The notes below the pieces were generated by a model that was not told the DNA's origin, ran no database searches, and saw only the letters and a program-made list of their open reading frames with translations. Source: UBA2283 sp041658955 (GTDB lineage: Bacteria; Patescibacteriota; Microgenomatia; UBA12405). Taken from it: DNA of 55,105 nt. This document shows positions 18,160-26,457 of this stretch, in pieces (position 1 is the first letter of the stretch; the number at the start of each line of letters is the position of its first letter). The DNA lies in contig JBAZZE010000007.1 in assembly GCA_041658955.1 (NCBI GenBank), positions 1-55,105 on the forward strand, written 5' to 3'. The translations under genes and the position numbers were made by a program.

Positions 18160-18303
18160 ATGTGGAAAGAACTACTAGACTATCTCTTGGAAAACAAAAA
18201 ATGGTGGTTAATACCCCCAATTTTAATCATAATAATATTTGGAATTATGATTCTTTTTGCTCAAACTTCTGCCGTCTCATCTTTCGTCTACATGTTGTTT
18301 TGA
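18160..18303 (+). CDS. DUF5989-like small membrane protein
   Basis: 47 residues: MWKELLDYLLENKKWW, then a proline pair and an isoleucine-rich helix, ending AQTSAVSSFVYMLF. The pattern of a KKWW amphipathic head, one helix and a Q-x-S-x(4)-F-x-Y-x-L-F tail matches what I know of DUF5989 proteins, which typically sit directly after carbamoyltransferases. It starts 2 bases after the carbamoyltransferase stop and ends with TGA, inside the 5' part of the following SGNH frame. Likely a membrane tether or partner; biochemical role unknown. Confidence 0.75.
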   Translation: MWKELLDYLLENKKWWLIPPILIIIIFGIMILFAQTSAVSSFVYMLF

Positions 18304-19270
18304 CAAAATAAAAAAACTTTTATTAGTCTTTGCCAGTTTTTTCCTGATTTTTCTGAGTATCTTCGGATGCTACTTTATTGCCGAAAAATTCTTTTTCGAT
18401 AAATTCTTTTACCAAAAGAGTGTCCTTCATGGTTATTACCCAAATCTCAAACCAGTTGATATCTCCCAATTTGGTGAACGTAGCCAGGGATTCAGAAGTG
18501 TTGAAAATAATCAACCAATTTTTTCATCCTCAGATACCAACAAGTTTAAAGTAATGGTAATTGGCGATTCTTTTGTCTGGGGTGTTGGCATTAAAAACAA
18601 TCAACGTTATGCCAAAATACTTGAAACAAAATTGAACAAGATACGACCAACTAAAGTAGTCTCCATTAGTTACCCCGGTTGGAATTCAAGTGAACTCTTA
18701 AAATACTACTTGCTCTCCACCAAGGACTCCCCTCCCGACTTGACTATTTTTTCACTTGTTCACAATGACAGCCTACTCTCTCGATTTAATCGTGATGATC
18801 AAATTTTTAAAAACTGTTTGGCACTTTATCCACAAGTTACTCCCATAGTTGCCATCGACCTCAACCAAATGATTGCCAACAACACACCCTTATCAAAAGT
18901 TGATGAAATATTTAATCGACAACATGATGATAGTTGGTCAAACTCTGTAAATCTTTGTGTTCTTGATAGTAATTTAGTCAATTTACCAACCGAAAAATCT
19001 GTTTATTTTCTGACCGACGACTATGGCAATAACAACCTCTACCGGAGCTATGGAGAAAACCTTAAAAAATACGGGAAAAAAGTCATTAGTTCACATATTG
19101 CCCAAAACATCCCTAAATATTCATATCTTTGGCAAAATGGTCACGATCCCTACAAGTATCTCACCGTCAGTTCCAAAGAAGCCCATCCCAACTCGTTAGC
19201 CAATCAAATGTATGCTGATGTTCTCTATAATGAGATAATTTCAAATCCTGAGTTTATTCTCAAAAAATGA
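18257..19270 (+). CDS. Membrane-anchored SGNH-fold protein, copy 1
   Basis: About 337 residues if the TTG at 18257 is used. This overlaps the DUF5989-like gene by 47 bases and no ATG/GTG lies closer, so the true start (perhaps a rare codon near 18305-18320) is open. One N-terminal helix precedes an SGNH hydrolase fold: MVIGDSFVWG carries the nucleophile Ser, and KEAHPN near the C-terminus the catalytic His, in the E-x-HP form. Family knowledge: such proteins add or remove O-acetyl groups on glycans. It is a close paralogue of the next gene (shared EKFFFDKFFY-type segment and the NKIRPTKV segment), a tandem duplication. Confidence 0.75.
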   Translation: MLKLLPSHLSSTCCFDKIKKLLLVFASFFLIFLSIFGCYFIAEKFFFDKFFYQKSVLHGYYPNLKPVDISQFGERSQGFRSVENNQPIFSSSDTNKFKVMVIGDSFVWGVGIKNNQRYAKILETKLNKIRPTKVVSISYPGWNSSELLKYYLLSTKDSPPDLTIFSLVHNDSLLSRFNRDDQIFKNCLALYPQVTPIVAIDLNQMIANNTPLSKVDEIFNRQHDDSWSNSVNLCVLDSNLVNLPTEKSVYFLTDDYGNNNLYRSYGENLKKYGKKVISSHIAQNIPKYSYLWQNGHDPYKYLTVSSKEAHPNSLANQMYADVLYNEIISNPEFILKK

Positions 19271-20205
19271 CCACTAAATATCTAAAAACTGGCCTAACAG
19301 TCGTTCTGACATTAGTATTGACCATCAGCACATATCAATTTTGCTATTTTATCGCTGAGAAATATTTTTTTGATAAGTTCTTTTTTTTCAAAAGTATTAG
19401 TCATGGTTACTCTGTACCAGGTACAAAAAACAATAGCCTTAAAAAATATGGAGATCGTGCCCGAGATCTCATTGTCCTCAGTTCTGATAAAAAAAATGTC
19501 TTAGGAGTAACTACTGATAAAAAAATCTACAATATCGCTATAATTGGCGACTCTTTTGTCTGGGGGCAAGGTATCAGAAACGATCAAAGATTTGCCACAC
19601 TAATTGAAAAGCAGCTTAATAAAATACGTCCTACTAAGGTTTATTCTTTTGGAAGTAACGGCGATAACGCTTTTGACGACTATCAAAAATACCAAGAATC
19701 GATCAATGTTTTCGGACCCATGAATACTTACATTTTCGGATTTTATAACAATGACTTAGTTTTTAACCACGACGATCGCTACCAAACCAGCAAGCTGTTG
19801 TCCGAAAAACTTTCTATTGGTTGTACAGGTGAGTCGATTTATGATCCAGATTTTGATCCCAACAACCTCAATGACCTTGCCTTCTATCAAGCCAAATTAA
19901 AATCGCTCAAAGAGAATACCGTTAACCTTTGCTCTTTTCGTAAATTGGCCAATCTCCTCCCTAAAGAAAATGCCTTATATATCGACCTTGGTAGCATTGA
20001 AAACGATCATGAGGTCAAACGTGATTTTGCCAAGATAACTTCCCAATATTTTTCAGTATTAACTCTTAATTCAAGTGACTATCTTAAAGCCCGGGTTAGC
20101 ATTAAGGAAGGCCACCCTTCTGCTTATTCCAACCAACTTTATACTGATGCTATCGTCAAAGAAATCACCACCAATCCCAAGTATAAATTCAATGAACAGT
20201 TTTAA
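19267..20205 (+). CDS. Membrane-anchored SGNH-fold protein, copy 2
   Basis: 312 residues. An N-terminal signal anchor (about 8-28) is followed by FDKFFFFKSISHGYS, which parallels copy 1. AIIGDSFVWGQGIRNDQRF holds the nucleophile, and KEGHPSAYSNQLY the catalytic His. The ATG overlaps the stop of copy 1 (ATGA) and the next gene begins inside its 3' end, so the three are one translationally coupled string. Diverged middle regions with equal ends indicate a duplication followed by specialisation. Likely acts on surface glycan acyl groups; direction (transferase or esterase) unknown. Confidence 0.78.
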   Translation: MTTKYLKTGLTVVLTLVLTISTYQFCYFIAEKYFFDKFFFFKSISHGYSVPGTKNNSLKKYGDRARDLIVLSSDKKNVLGVTTDKKIYNIAIIGDSFVWGQGIRNDQRFATLIEKQLNKIRPTKVYSFGSNGDNAFDDYQKYQESINVFGPMNTYIFGFYNNDLVFNHDDRYQTSKLLSEKLSIGCTGESIYDPDFDPNNLNDLAFYQAKLKSLKENTVNLCSFRKLANLLPKENALYIDLGSIENDHEVKRDFAKITSQYFSVLTLNSSDYLKARVSIKEGHPSAYSNQLYTDAIVKEITTNPKYKFNEQF

Positions 20206-21709
20206 AATTAAGCCCCAATTTGCTATCCTCAGTCTTTTTTTTATTCTCAGCCTACTTTGCACCTTTTTAACTTGGCGTATCTACGGGCAGTTAAATAATA
20301 ATCTTGCCAAAAACTCTCAATGGACATCTACCAAGATAGGCTTAGAAAAAAGTGTCAATGGCGCTTATGAATATTTTTACTGGCTTCAGGCTCTAGCTTA
20401 TGACAAGCTAAATCTAGGTGCTTGGTATGGATATCAGGAACTAATCAGCCAACAAACTATTCCTGTTCACCGAGTCGAATTTGACTATTTTCTACTACCA
20501 AATTCTTATGTTGATTTTGTTTATGACAAAAATCCCCTTTCCTACTACTCGTTTAGAATTAGTTCTAATCCCCTATTCCCTTCAGCCGTTATCAAGCTAA
20601 AAAATACTGGCGAATATGAGTCAGTCCACAATTTCGATACTAATTCATTTCCATATAATAAGTGGCACCACCTTCGGCTAGATTTTAACTATGTCGACAA
20701 TCAGGTAACTATCAATATTGATCATCATCCTCAAAGCTCTTTTAAGTTTCCCGCAAAAAACCAACCCATACCAATTGGTTTTCGAGGCTCTCACGAAACT
20801 TCTTATGTCGACAATGTCATTATCAAAGATGCTTTTGGGACCAATGTCTTTAAAGACAACTTCTCCTTTCATGATCGGCTGTTTATACCTAAAATATTCT
20901 CTATTTTTATCTTTTATTGTCTAATTTATTTATTAACCAGACGAAAACCTTTCAAAGCGGTAATTTTACTAGCAAATTTTTTATTTCTACTAATCATCTC
21001 AACCCTTTATCTTAGCTATTACTATGTGGCCAAATATCCTAACCCCAACTCACCATGGTCACGATTAAAAAATATACTCCCCCAACCAAAAGAAGAAGAT
21101 ACTTTAAGTTTTTCTCAAAAGATGAACCAAGAAATTCTTGATAGTGTCAGGACAGATCCCCGCCCGCGTATCTTATTCTTAGGCACTTCTCAAACTTGGG
21201 GTGCTGGTGCCGCTCAGGTCGATGAAACCTACGTCAAAGTAATTGAAAACCTATCTCTTTCCAACAATAAAACCAAATATCAATTTATCAACGCAGGAAT
21301 TAGCGGTTCATCGTCTTCCGAAATTCTCGATTTTTACCAAAAATATTGGCTAAAATTAAATCCCAAAATTGTCCTAGTTGATCTTTCCAGCAACGACTTA
21401 GATCCCTTGGTTTTTTCTCAAAACTTAAAAAAAATAATTGATATAAATAAACCTCTAGGAATAACCACTGTTTTTATTCTCGAAGCCAATTCTGTTAGTT
21501 CACCCCAAAGCCCACCTCTAGCACTTCACGAATCTATGCGATCAGTTGCTAAAAGCGAAAACATTCGACTGATTGATATAAATGAGTTTCTAAAGGACCA
21601 ACGAACGGCTGGCAACCTCTGGTGGGACAAAGTTCATCCCACTACCTTTGGACATCAACTTCTAGGACAATATATCTACCAAAACATTAAAGACTTGTTA
21701 CTCCCCTAG
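20192..21709 (+). CDS. SGNH protein with LamG-like N-terminal domain and internal membrane helices
   Basis: 505 residues from the ATG at 20192 (longer upstream reading overlaps copy 2 and is unsupported). Order: helix at about 8-28; a beta-sandwich region (about 60-230) with WHHLRLDFNY and VDNVIIKDAF, resembling concanavalin-like/LamG sugar-binding domains; two helices (about 235-300); then an SGNH domain with ILFLGTSQTWGAG (nucleophile), VDLSSNDLDP (the Asn block) and WWDKVHPTTFGH (canonical D-x-x-H). A carbohydrate-binding module coupled through the membrane to a hydrolase/acyltransferase is an unusual build. Last gene of the operon; 4-base convergent overlap with the next gene. Confidence 0.75.
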   Translation: MNSFKIKPQFAILSLFFILSLLCTFLTWRIYGQLNNNLAKNSQWTSTKIGLEKSVNGAYEYFYWLQALAYDKLNLGAWYGYQELISQQTIPVHRVEFDYFLLPNSYVDFVYDKNPLSYYSFRISSNPLFPSAVIKLKNTGEYESVHNFDTNSFPYNKWHHLRLDFNYVDNQVTINIDHHPQSSFKFPAKNQPIPIGFRGSHETSYVDNVIIKDAFGTNVFKDNFSFHDRLFIPKIFSIFIFYCLIYLLTRRKPFKAVILLANFLFLLIISTLYLSYYYVAKYPNPNSPWSRLKNILPQPKEEDTLSFSQKMNQEILDSVRTDPRPRILFLGTSQTWGAGAAQVDETYVKVIENLSLSNNKTKYQFINAGISGSSSSEILDFYQKYWLKLNPKIVLVDLSSNDLDPLVFSQNLKKIIDINKPLGITTVFILEANSVSSPQSPPLALHESMRSVAKSENIRLIDINEFLKDQRTAGNLWWDKVHPTTFGHQLLGQYIYQNIKDLLLP

Positions 21710-22845
21710 TCCTTTATGATATCAACCAAATGAGCGGAGACTATCTCCCCTACCTTAGCCGCCCCAGCCTCGGTGTAATGTACAAAATCATAATAATATT
21801 TTGTATCTTTGGGCATTTCCCTGGCTAGTTCAATCAACGGTACATTTTTTTTGCTGGCCACCTCTCGGGTTACTTGGTTATATTTTTCCAGAATATTCCA
21901 CTTGTCTTCACCTCGTCTTATCTTTTTATCTTCAGTAAAATCAGCCACTATTAAATCAGCCAAATCAACCCCAGTTGTCGGGTCAATCCCTTTTCCGTAG
22001 ACGGCTGGCTGAGTAATTAATATCGGTTTTATTGATGATTCTTTGGTTTTAAAGATTAATGTCTCCAATCTTTTTCGATATTCTTCCAATAATTTGTCAA
22101 ACTTTTGGTCGTCATCCTTACCAACCTTGTCGTAAAATGTCGAGTCTCCTAGTACATTGTAATCAAAAATCGAATCACTCATCGCCACCATCCCATGGGC
22201 CACTTTTCTATTTACTAAATAATTAACATATGTATACACCATGCTCTTATCAAGTAGTCTCTGGGTTAGACCAGTTATCGGGCTACTAACCAGTTGTTTG
22301 GCATCTTCACTTCGGCAATTTTCCACTGCCATATCATTTACACCAACCAAAAACATTGCATAATTTGGCTTTAGTTGACTCAAGTACTGATCCACCATGG
22401 CAATATTGCCACAAGTTGAATGACCATCAATCCCCGCATTATTTACCCAAATACCCGGAAACTTAGTCGCCAATTTTTGACCAACAATGTCTATCCAGGT
22501 TCTACCTTCAGTTATAAAAATACACTCAGTGGTACTTCCTCCCACTGCCACCAAGGTTTTATGCTTTGAAAAGTTAATCGGTGGTTCATCCCCCCTAAAT
22601 CCTAAAGAATTACGCTTTATGACAATGTGGTTTTGAATTTTATCTGAATTAAAGTTGTAGTTATTTTCAATTACTAAGTTCTTTTTTAATAAGATCTGTT
22701 TACCCATCATCCGGATCTGAGGCGGTGTCCAAATCCGCAATAAAATTTCCAGAAAAGCAAATCCACCCCATGTCGAAAGAAGAATCACAGTTCCTAGTAC
22801 TATCAATTTACTTTTTCTACCCTCTAGCGGGTGACTATTCGCCAT
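21706..22845 (-). CDS. Membrane-anchored SGNH hydrolase-type protein
   Basis: 379 residues. A transmembrane segment at about 14-36 is followed by a conserved-looking stem (FLEILLRIWTPP). The SGNH blocks are VAVGGSTTEC (nucleophile Ser), the Asn in VGVNDM, and YDFVHYTEAG with the D-x-x-H pair. This subtype occurs widely beside polysaccharide genes. It is not a close copy of the SGNH proteins at 18257-20205. It overlaps the M50 protease gene by 22 bases, so the two are probably co-transcribed on the minus strand. Substrate unknown. Confidence 0.8.
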   Translation of the reverse strand: MANSHPLEGRKSKLIVLGTVILLSTWGGFAFLEILLRIWTPPQIRMMGKQILLKKNLVIENNYNFNSDKIQNHIVIKRNSLGFRGDEPPINFSKHKTLVAVGGSTTECIFITEGRTWIDIVGQKLATKFPGIWVNNAGIDGHSTCGNIAMVDQYLSQLKPNYAMFLVGVNDMAVENCRSEDAKQLVSSPITGLTQRLLDKSMVYTYVNYLVNRKVAHGMVAMSDSIFDYNVLGDSTFYDKVGKDDDQKFDKLLEEYRKRLETLIFKTKESSIKPILITQPAVYGKGIDPTTGVDLADLIVADFTEDKKIRRGEDKWNILEKYNQVTREVASKKNVPLIELAREMPKDTKYYYDFVHYTEAGAAKVGEIVSAHLVDIIKD

Positions 22846-23879
22846 ATATCCCCGGCTGTAATTACCAATATTAGACTCAATAGTACGACCATACCAATAT
22901 TATTTACTAACATTTCAAATTTTTGATTTGCTCTTTTACGAGTAATCATTTCATAGATTACAAAAATAATTCGACCACCATCTAATGCTGGAAATGGCAG
23001 AACATTTACTACCGCCAAGTTAACTGAGACAATTCCAAAAAAGTGGATCACAGCCAAAATCCCCTGACTTTTCTTAATGCTCGACGTTGCTTCAAACATG
23101 CCAATTGGACCAGCTACATCCGATGGAACTTTACCCATTAGTAGTCCTCCAATCATCTTAGTTACTCCTCCCATAATTATTTTTCCCCAAAAGTAGGCTT
23201 CTTTAAACCCAGCTCCAATTCCTTTATAAAATTCATACCAAGCGATCTTGGTCATTTCTGTATTTGAGATGGCAATACCCATAGCCCCTTCCCCTGCTGG
23301 TGGGTTATCCCTAACCATCACCTTTAATGGAATTAATTGACCATCACGGTTAATCATCAATTCTGTTTCTTTACCCTTATCTTTAGCCACTTCTTTAGTT
23401 AGCTCTTCAGGTTTTGAGACATAGATTTCGTTTACCGACACCACCCAATCTTTTTCTTTAACCCCAGCTGTTTCTGCCGGTGAATTTTTAACCACCCCGA
23501 TTACTTTTACTTTATTAGTTTGAGTTGGTACTCCCAAAATAGTGTAAACCGTCGAAAAAATCACTACCGCCAGTACTATGTTCATTAGTACCCCACCCAA
23601 AACAATCAATCCTTTTTGCCATGGATTTTTATACATAAACGATGTCTGACTTTTTTTATTTTCTTCAGGACTTTCGCCTTCCAACTTACAAAATCCACCG
23701 ATGGGTAGCCAATTTAAACTCCAGATAGTTTGGCCTATCTTTTTACCCCAGATTTTTGGGGGTAACCCCAAACCAAATTCTTCAACCTTTACCCCGGTAA
23801 ATTTTGCAGCAAAATAGTGTCCAAACTCATGAACCAAGACTAATATCGACAGGGCTACAACAAAAATTAATATATCCAT
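22824..23879 (-). CDS. rseP: Site-2 zinc metalloprotease, RseP/RasP family (M50B)
   Basis: 351 residues. HEFGH at residues 17-21 in the first helix carries two zinc ligands and the catalytic Glu; LPFPALDGG near residue 300 supplies the third ligand. A single PDZ domain (about 120-200, with AETAGVKEKDWV) lies between helices; E. coli RseP has two, and one is usual in compact genomes. It cleaves within the membrane to release anchored regulators or clear signal-peptide remnants. A TAGAAT box lies about 10 bases upstream of the ATG on the minus strand. It lies downstream of frr on the same strand, with a repeat-bearing 90-base gap between. Confidence 0.9.
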   Translation of the reverse strand: MDILIFVVALSILVLVHEFGHYFAAKFTGVKVEEFGLGLPPKIWGKKIGQTIWSLNWLPIGGFCKLEGESPEENKKSQTSFMYKNPWQKGLIVLGGVLMNIVLAVVIFSTVYTILGVPTQTNKVKVIGVVKNSPAETAGVKEKDWVVSVNEIYVSKPEELTKEVAKDKGKETELMINRDGQLIPLKVMVRDNPPAGEGAMGIAISNTEMTKIAWYEFYKGIGAGFKEAYFWGKIIMGGVTKMIGGLLMGKVPSDVAGPIGMFEATSSIKKSQGILAVIHFFGIVSVNLAVVNVLPFPALDGGRIIFVIYEMITRKRANQKFEMLVNNIGMVVLLSLILVITAGDIWRIVTR

Positions 23880-23934
23880 AATGTTTCTAATTCTACCAAC
23901 TGCAGTACCTCAATGCGAGTACCGTTCCTAATAC

Positions 23935-23968
23935 GTCATTGCGAGGGGTTTATCCCCGAAGCAATCCC
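23935..23968. repeat. Dispersed intergenic repeat fragment
   Basis: The run GTCATTGCGAGG, then a GGGG-TTTAT-CCCC hairpin, then GAAGCAATCC, matches the widespread GTCATTGCGAGG...GAAGCAATC intergenic repeat known from many bacterial genomes. It lies between rseP and frr, with a weaker ATGCGAG echo at 23913. Only one full copy is in this window. Confidence 0.55.
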
Positions 23969-23969
23969 A

Positions 23970-24521
23970 CTATCCCCTAACTTCGACTTCTTTTTTCTTG
24001 GAAACTTCCTCAAGTTTTACCATAAAACTATCGGTAGTCTTTTGTAATTCAGCCTCATCACGCTTAAATTCGTCTTCAGAAATTTCTTTAGCATTTTTGG
24101 CATCCATAAGCTTCTTTCTAAAGTCGGCTCGAGCATCTCTGATCATTCCTCTAGCACCCTCCAACTTCCGACCCAATAGTTTGACATAATCTTCTCTTTG
24201 GTCTTGAGTTAACATCGGTAGGGCCAAACGAATCAACTGTCCATCGATCGCCGGGTTCATATTTAGACCAGCTGCAGCAATACCATTGGCAATTTCTCTA
24301 ATTAGACCTTGGTCCCATGGTTGAAATGTCAAACTTCGGACATCAGGAACTCCAATAGTACCCAGTTCTATCAACTTCATCTTGGTAGTCCCATAGACTG
24401 TCACTACCACGTTTTCAATCAATCCTGGGGTAGCTCGTCCAGTTCGAATTGATGAAATATCATCAGCAAACAAACCGACAATCTTCGTCATTCTTGAACT
24501 TATTTCAGCAATGTTTAGCAT
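23970..24521 (-). CDS. frr: Ribosome recycling factor
   Basis: 183 residues, the standard length. With EF-G it splits the post-termination ribosome. Diagnostic segments are the N-terminal three-helix-bundle part with SSIRTGRATPGLIENV, the hinge and beta domain (VPDVRSLTFQPWDQ), and the return helix with GAMGM-equivalent RGMIRDARADF and EDEFKRDEAELQK. The ATG is preceded on the minus strand by TAGAAT ending 6 bases upstream, so it may be leaderless. It is not adjacent to pyrH, unlike the usual tsf-pyrH-frr order. Confidence 0.95.
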   Translation of the reverse strand: MLNIAEISSRMTKIVGLFADDISSIRTGRATPGLIENVVVTVYGTTKMKLIELGTIGVPDVRSLTFQPWDQGLIREIANGIAAAGLNMNPAIDGQLIRLALPMLTQDQREDYVKLLGRKLEGARGMIRDARADFRKKLMDAKNAKEISEDEFKRDEAELQKTTDSFMVKLEEVSKKKEVEVRG

Positions 24522-24538
24522 ATCCCTATTCTACCAAA

Positions 24539-26422
24539 TCAATACCTCTTTTTAACCGAGTCGATTATCGACAACACTTTACTACCGTTTAGTCCAATTT
24601 TTTCAAAATACCATTGCAAGGCGCTATATCGTGGTTTATTTTCCCGAGCCACGATCTTCAAAGCAGCCTTTCTGGTCAGGAGGCCTTCGCGAATTTGTCG
24701 GCTCCTGAAAGAATCATTTTCAGTAAATCCCTGGATTTGTCCATACAAATAGTTATAAAAAGCCGGAGAACCGTCATCGATTCGCCAAGTCATCCCAACT
24801 TCACCATCATCTTCCCAACCATACTTGTCATATAAAGTTTTTAGTATCTTTTTTTCATCCCATTTTACATAATGCCAAAGATAGATATAGTCATGAGGAA
24901 CGACATAGGTTACTAAGTATCCAAGAAGACTACTCCACAAGGATGAATTTAAATAATAAGGATTTACTAAAAACTGACGGACATAATAGCCCAATAATTT
25001 TAATTTATCGACTACTGCATAGTTATGAATTACCCCACCCGGGTCAGCATTTTTAATCCCACAATAACCTGCTTTAAACTCTTCTCTTTCTAGCTCGTTA
25101 CCTCGACAGAAAAAGACTAGATCCACTCCCAATTCTTTTTTAATTTTGTCTACATAGTATTCAGTTACCTTATCCGCTTGCATCAAGAGCGGCACCATTC
25201 CTAAGTCTGGTTTTCGCAGCCATGCTAACAAATTTTTTCGGATATCGTTTCTTACCTTATCAAGGTCAGCTGAAACAACAATTTGCTCAACTCCTAAAAT
25301 ACTAAGGAGTCTCGCCTGATTTCGTCTACCGATATCTGAGACCATTCCCCAGTCAAAAGTCACTGCCACCGGATTCATTCCCAGTTCTTTAACAAGATAA
25401 TGAAGTCCATAAGCGCTGTCCCTCCCCCCAGAAAAAGCCAAGATACAATTTGGTTTACCCATTTTATTTTTATATTTTTTTACCAGTTTTTTTAGTTTCA
25501 GTTCCGAGCCATAACTAATTTTTTGATGTTCCCGACAGTAGTTACACACCCCTTTTTCGTCAAAACTAATGAAGGGTGTATTAAAAGGTAAGATACACTT
25601 TCGACAACGTTTAATATTTTCAATTCTCTGGTCCAGCTGATGAGCTAGTAGGTTTTCGCCCGGTTTTTGTAATACCGCCCTCTCCCGACTGGTAACTGCG
25701 TTTTGTAGTTTATATTTCTTTGGAAGTTTATTTTTACAAAACTCCACTCCATTTCCCGATTCTAGATGATAAATTTTTAGACTTAGGTTATTTTTTAGAG
25801 CTACGGTATCCAAAAAATGTTTTTCCGAAGCTACCAATACGAACCCATTACCTTCACCCCAATACAGTGACCCATTATTTGTCACTAAATTAACCACATA
25901 TTCTCCACCAATTTTATTTACCACTATCAAGTTAATAGTCCCGGCAATCATCCCTGATATTTTGTGAATAGCTCCCATCACGTCTCCCATTTTCTTAGAT
26001 TCAATTGCAATAACTGAGGTCAACACTCTTGAATCAGAATCATTCTCATCTAGGTTATAATTTTTTGCCAATTCTTTGGAGTTAACAATTATTCCGTTAT
26101 GAACTAAATAACAATTTTTGACTCTTATTGGTTGGTTATTGGTTGAAATCTGAGGACTGCCATTGGTCGCCAATCTAGTCTGACCAATGATTACTTTCGA
26201 GGTTGGTACTACCAGACCGATCTTTTCTTTGAATTCATTCGTATTCCACAGTTCTCTGGCATTAACTGGTAGTTTAACCAACCGTTCCCCGATACTCGAT
26301 CCCAGTGCACAAACACCAGTTGCATCTGATCCCCGACGGGCAGATACAAATAATAAATCGGAAAGTACGGGTAACTTATAAAGTTTGTTCTCAAAATCTA
26401 AAATCCCTAAAATCCCACACAT
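24539..26422 (-). CDS. Fusion: class II glutaminase domain + WbpG-like N-acetyl-sugar amidotransferase
   Basis: 627 residues. Residues 1 to about 225 are a class II (Ntn) glutamine amidotransferase: MCGILGILDF with the nucleophile Cys2, the TRLATNG and HNGIIVN substrate loops. After a linker, CRKCILPFNTPFISFDE and GVCNYC (about residues 270-294) open an N-acetyl-sugar amidotransferase module, followed by the PP-loop AFSGGRDSAYG (about 327-337) that adenylates the substrate. Family knowledge: WbpG/PseA-type enzymes turn a sugar N-acetyl group into an acetamidino group using ammonia, which in the Pseudomonas system comes from HisH/HisF-like partners. Here the glutaminase is fused in cis, so it should be self-sufficient. 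A box reading TATACT on the minus strand ends 6 bases before the ATG. Confidence 0.8.
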   Translation of the reverse strand: MCGILGILDFENKLYKLPVLSDLLFVSARRGSDATGVCALGSSIGERLVKLPVNARELWNTNEFKEKIGLVVPTSKVIIGQTRLATNGSPQISTNNQPIRVKNCYLVHNGIIVNSKELAKNYNLDENDSDSRVLTSVIAIESKKMGDVMGAIHKISGMIAGTINLIVVNKIGGEYVVNLVTNNGSLYWGEGNGFVLVASEKHFLDTVALKNNLSLKIYHLESGNGVEFCKNKLPKKYKLQNAVTSRERAVLQKPGENLLAHQLDQRIENIKRCRKCILPFNTPFISFDEKGVCNYCREHQKISYGSELKLKKLVKKYKNKMGKPNCILAFSGGRDSAYGLHYLVKELGMNPVAVTFDWGMVSDIGRRNQARLLSILGVEQIVVSADLDKVRNDIRKNLLAWLRKPDLGMVPLLMQADKVTEYYVDKIKKELGVDLVFFCRGNELEREEFKAGYCGIKNADPGGVIHNYAVVDKLKLLGYYVRQFLVNPYYLNSSLWSSLLGYLVTYVVPHDYIYLWHYVKWDEKKILKTLYDKYGWEDDGEVGMTWRIDDGSPAFYNYLYGQIQGFTENDSFRSRQIREGLLTRKAALKIVARENKPRYSALQWYFEKIGLNGSKVLSIIDSVKKRY

Positions 26423-26428
26423 AAATCA

Positions 26429-26436
26429 AGTATACT
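26429..26436. promoter_or_regulatory. Palindromic -10 shared by divergent genes
   Basis: AGTATACT is self-complementary and reads TATACT on both strands. The minus copy ends 6 bases before the amidotransferase ATG at 26422; the plus copy ends 21 bases before the TTG at 26458. No clear -35 is seen. Confidence 0.5.
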
Positions 26437-26457
26437 AGAGCCATAAAAATATTTACC

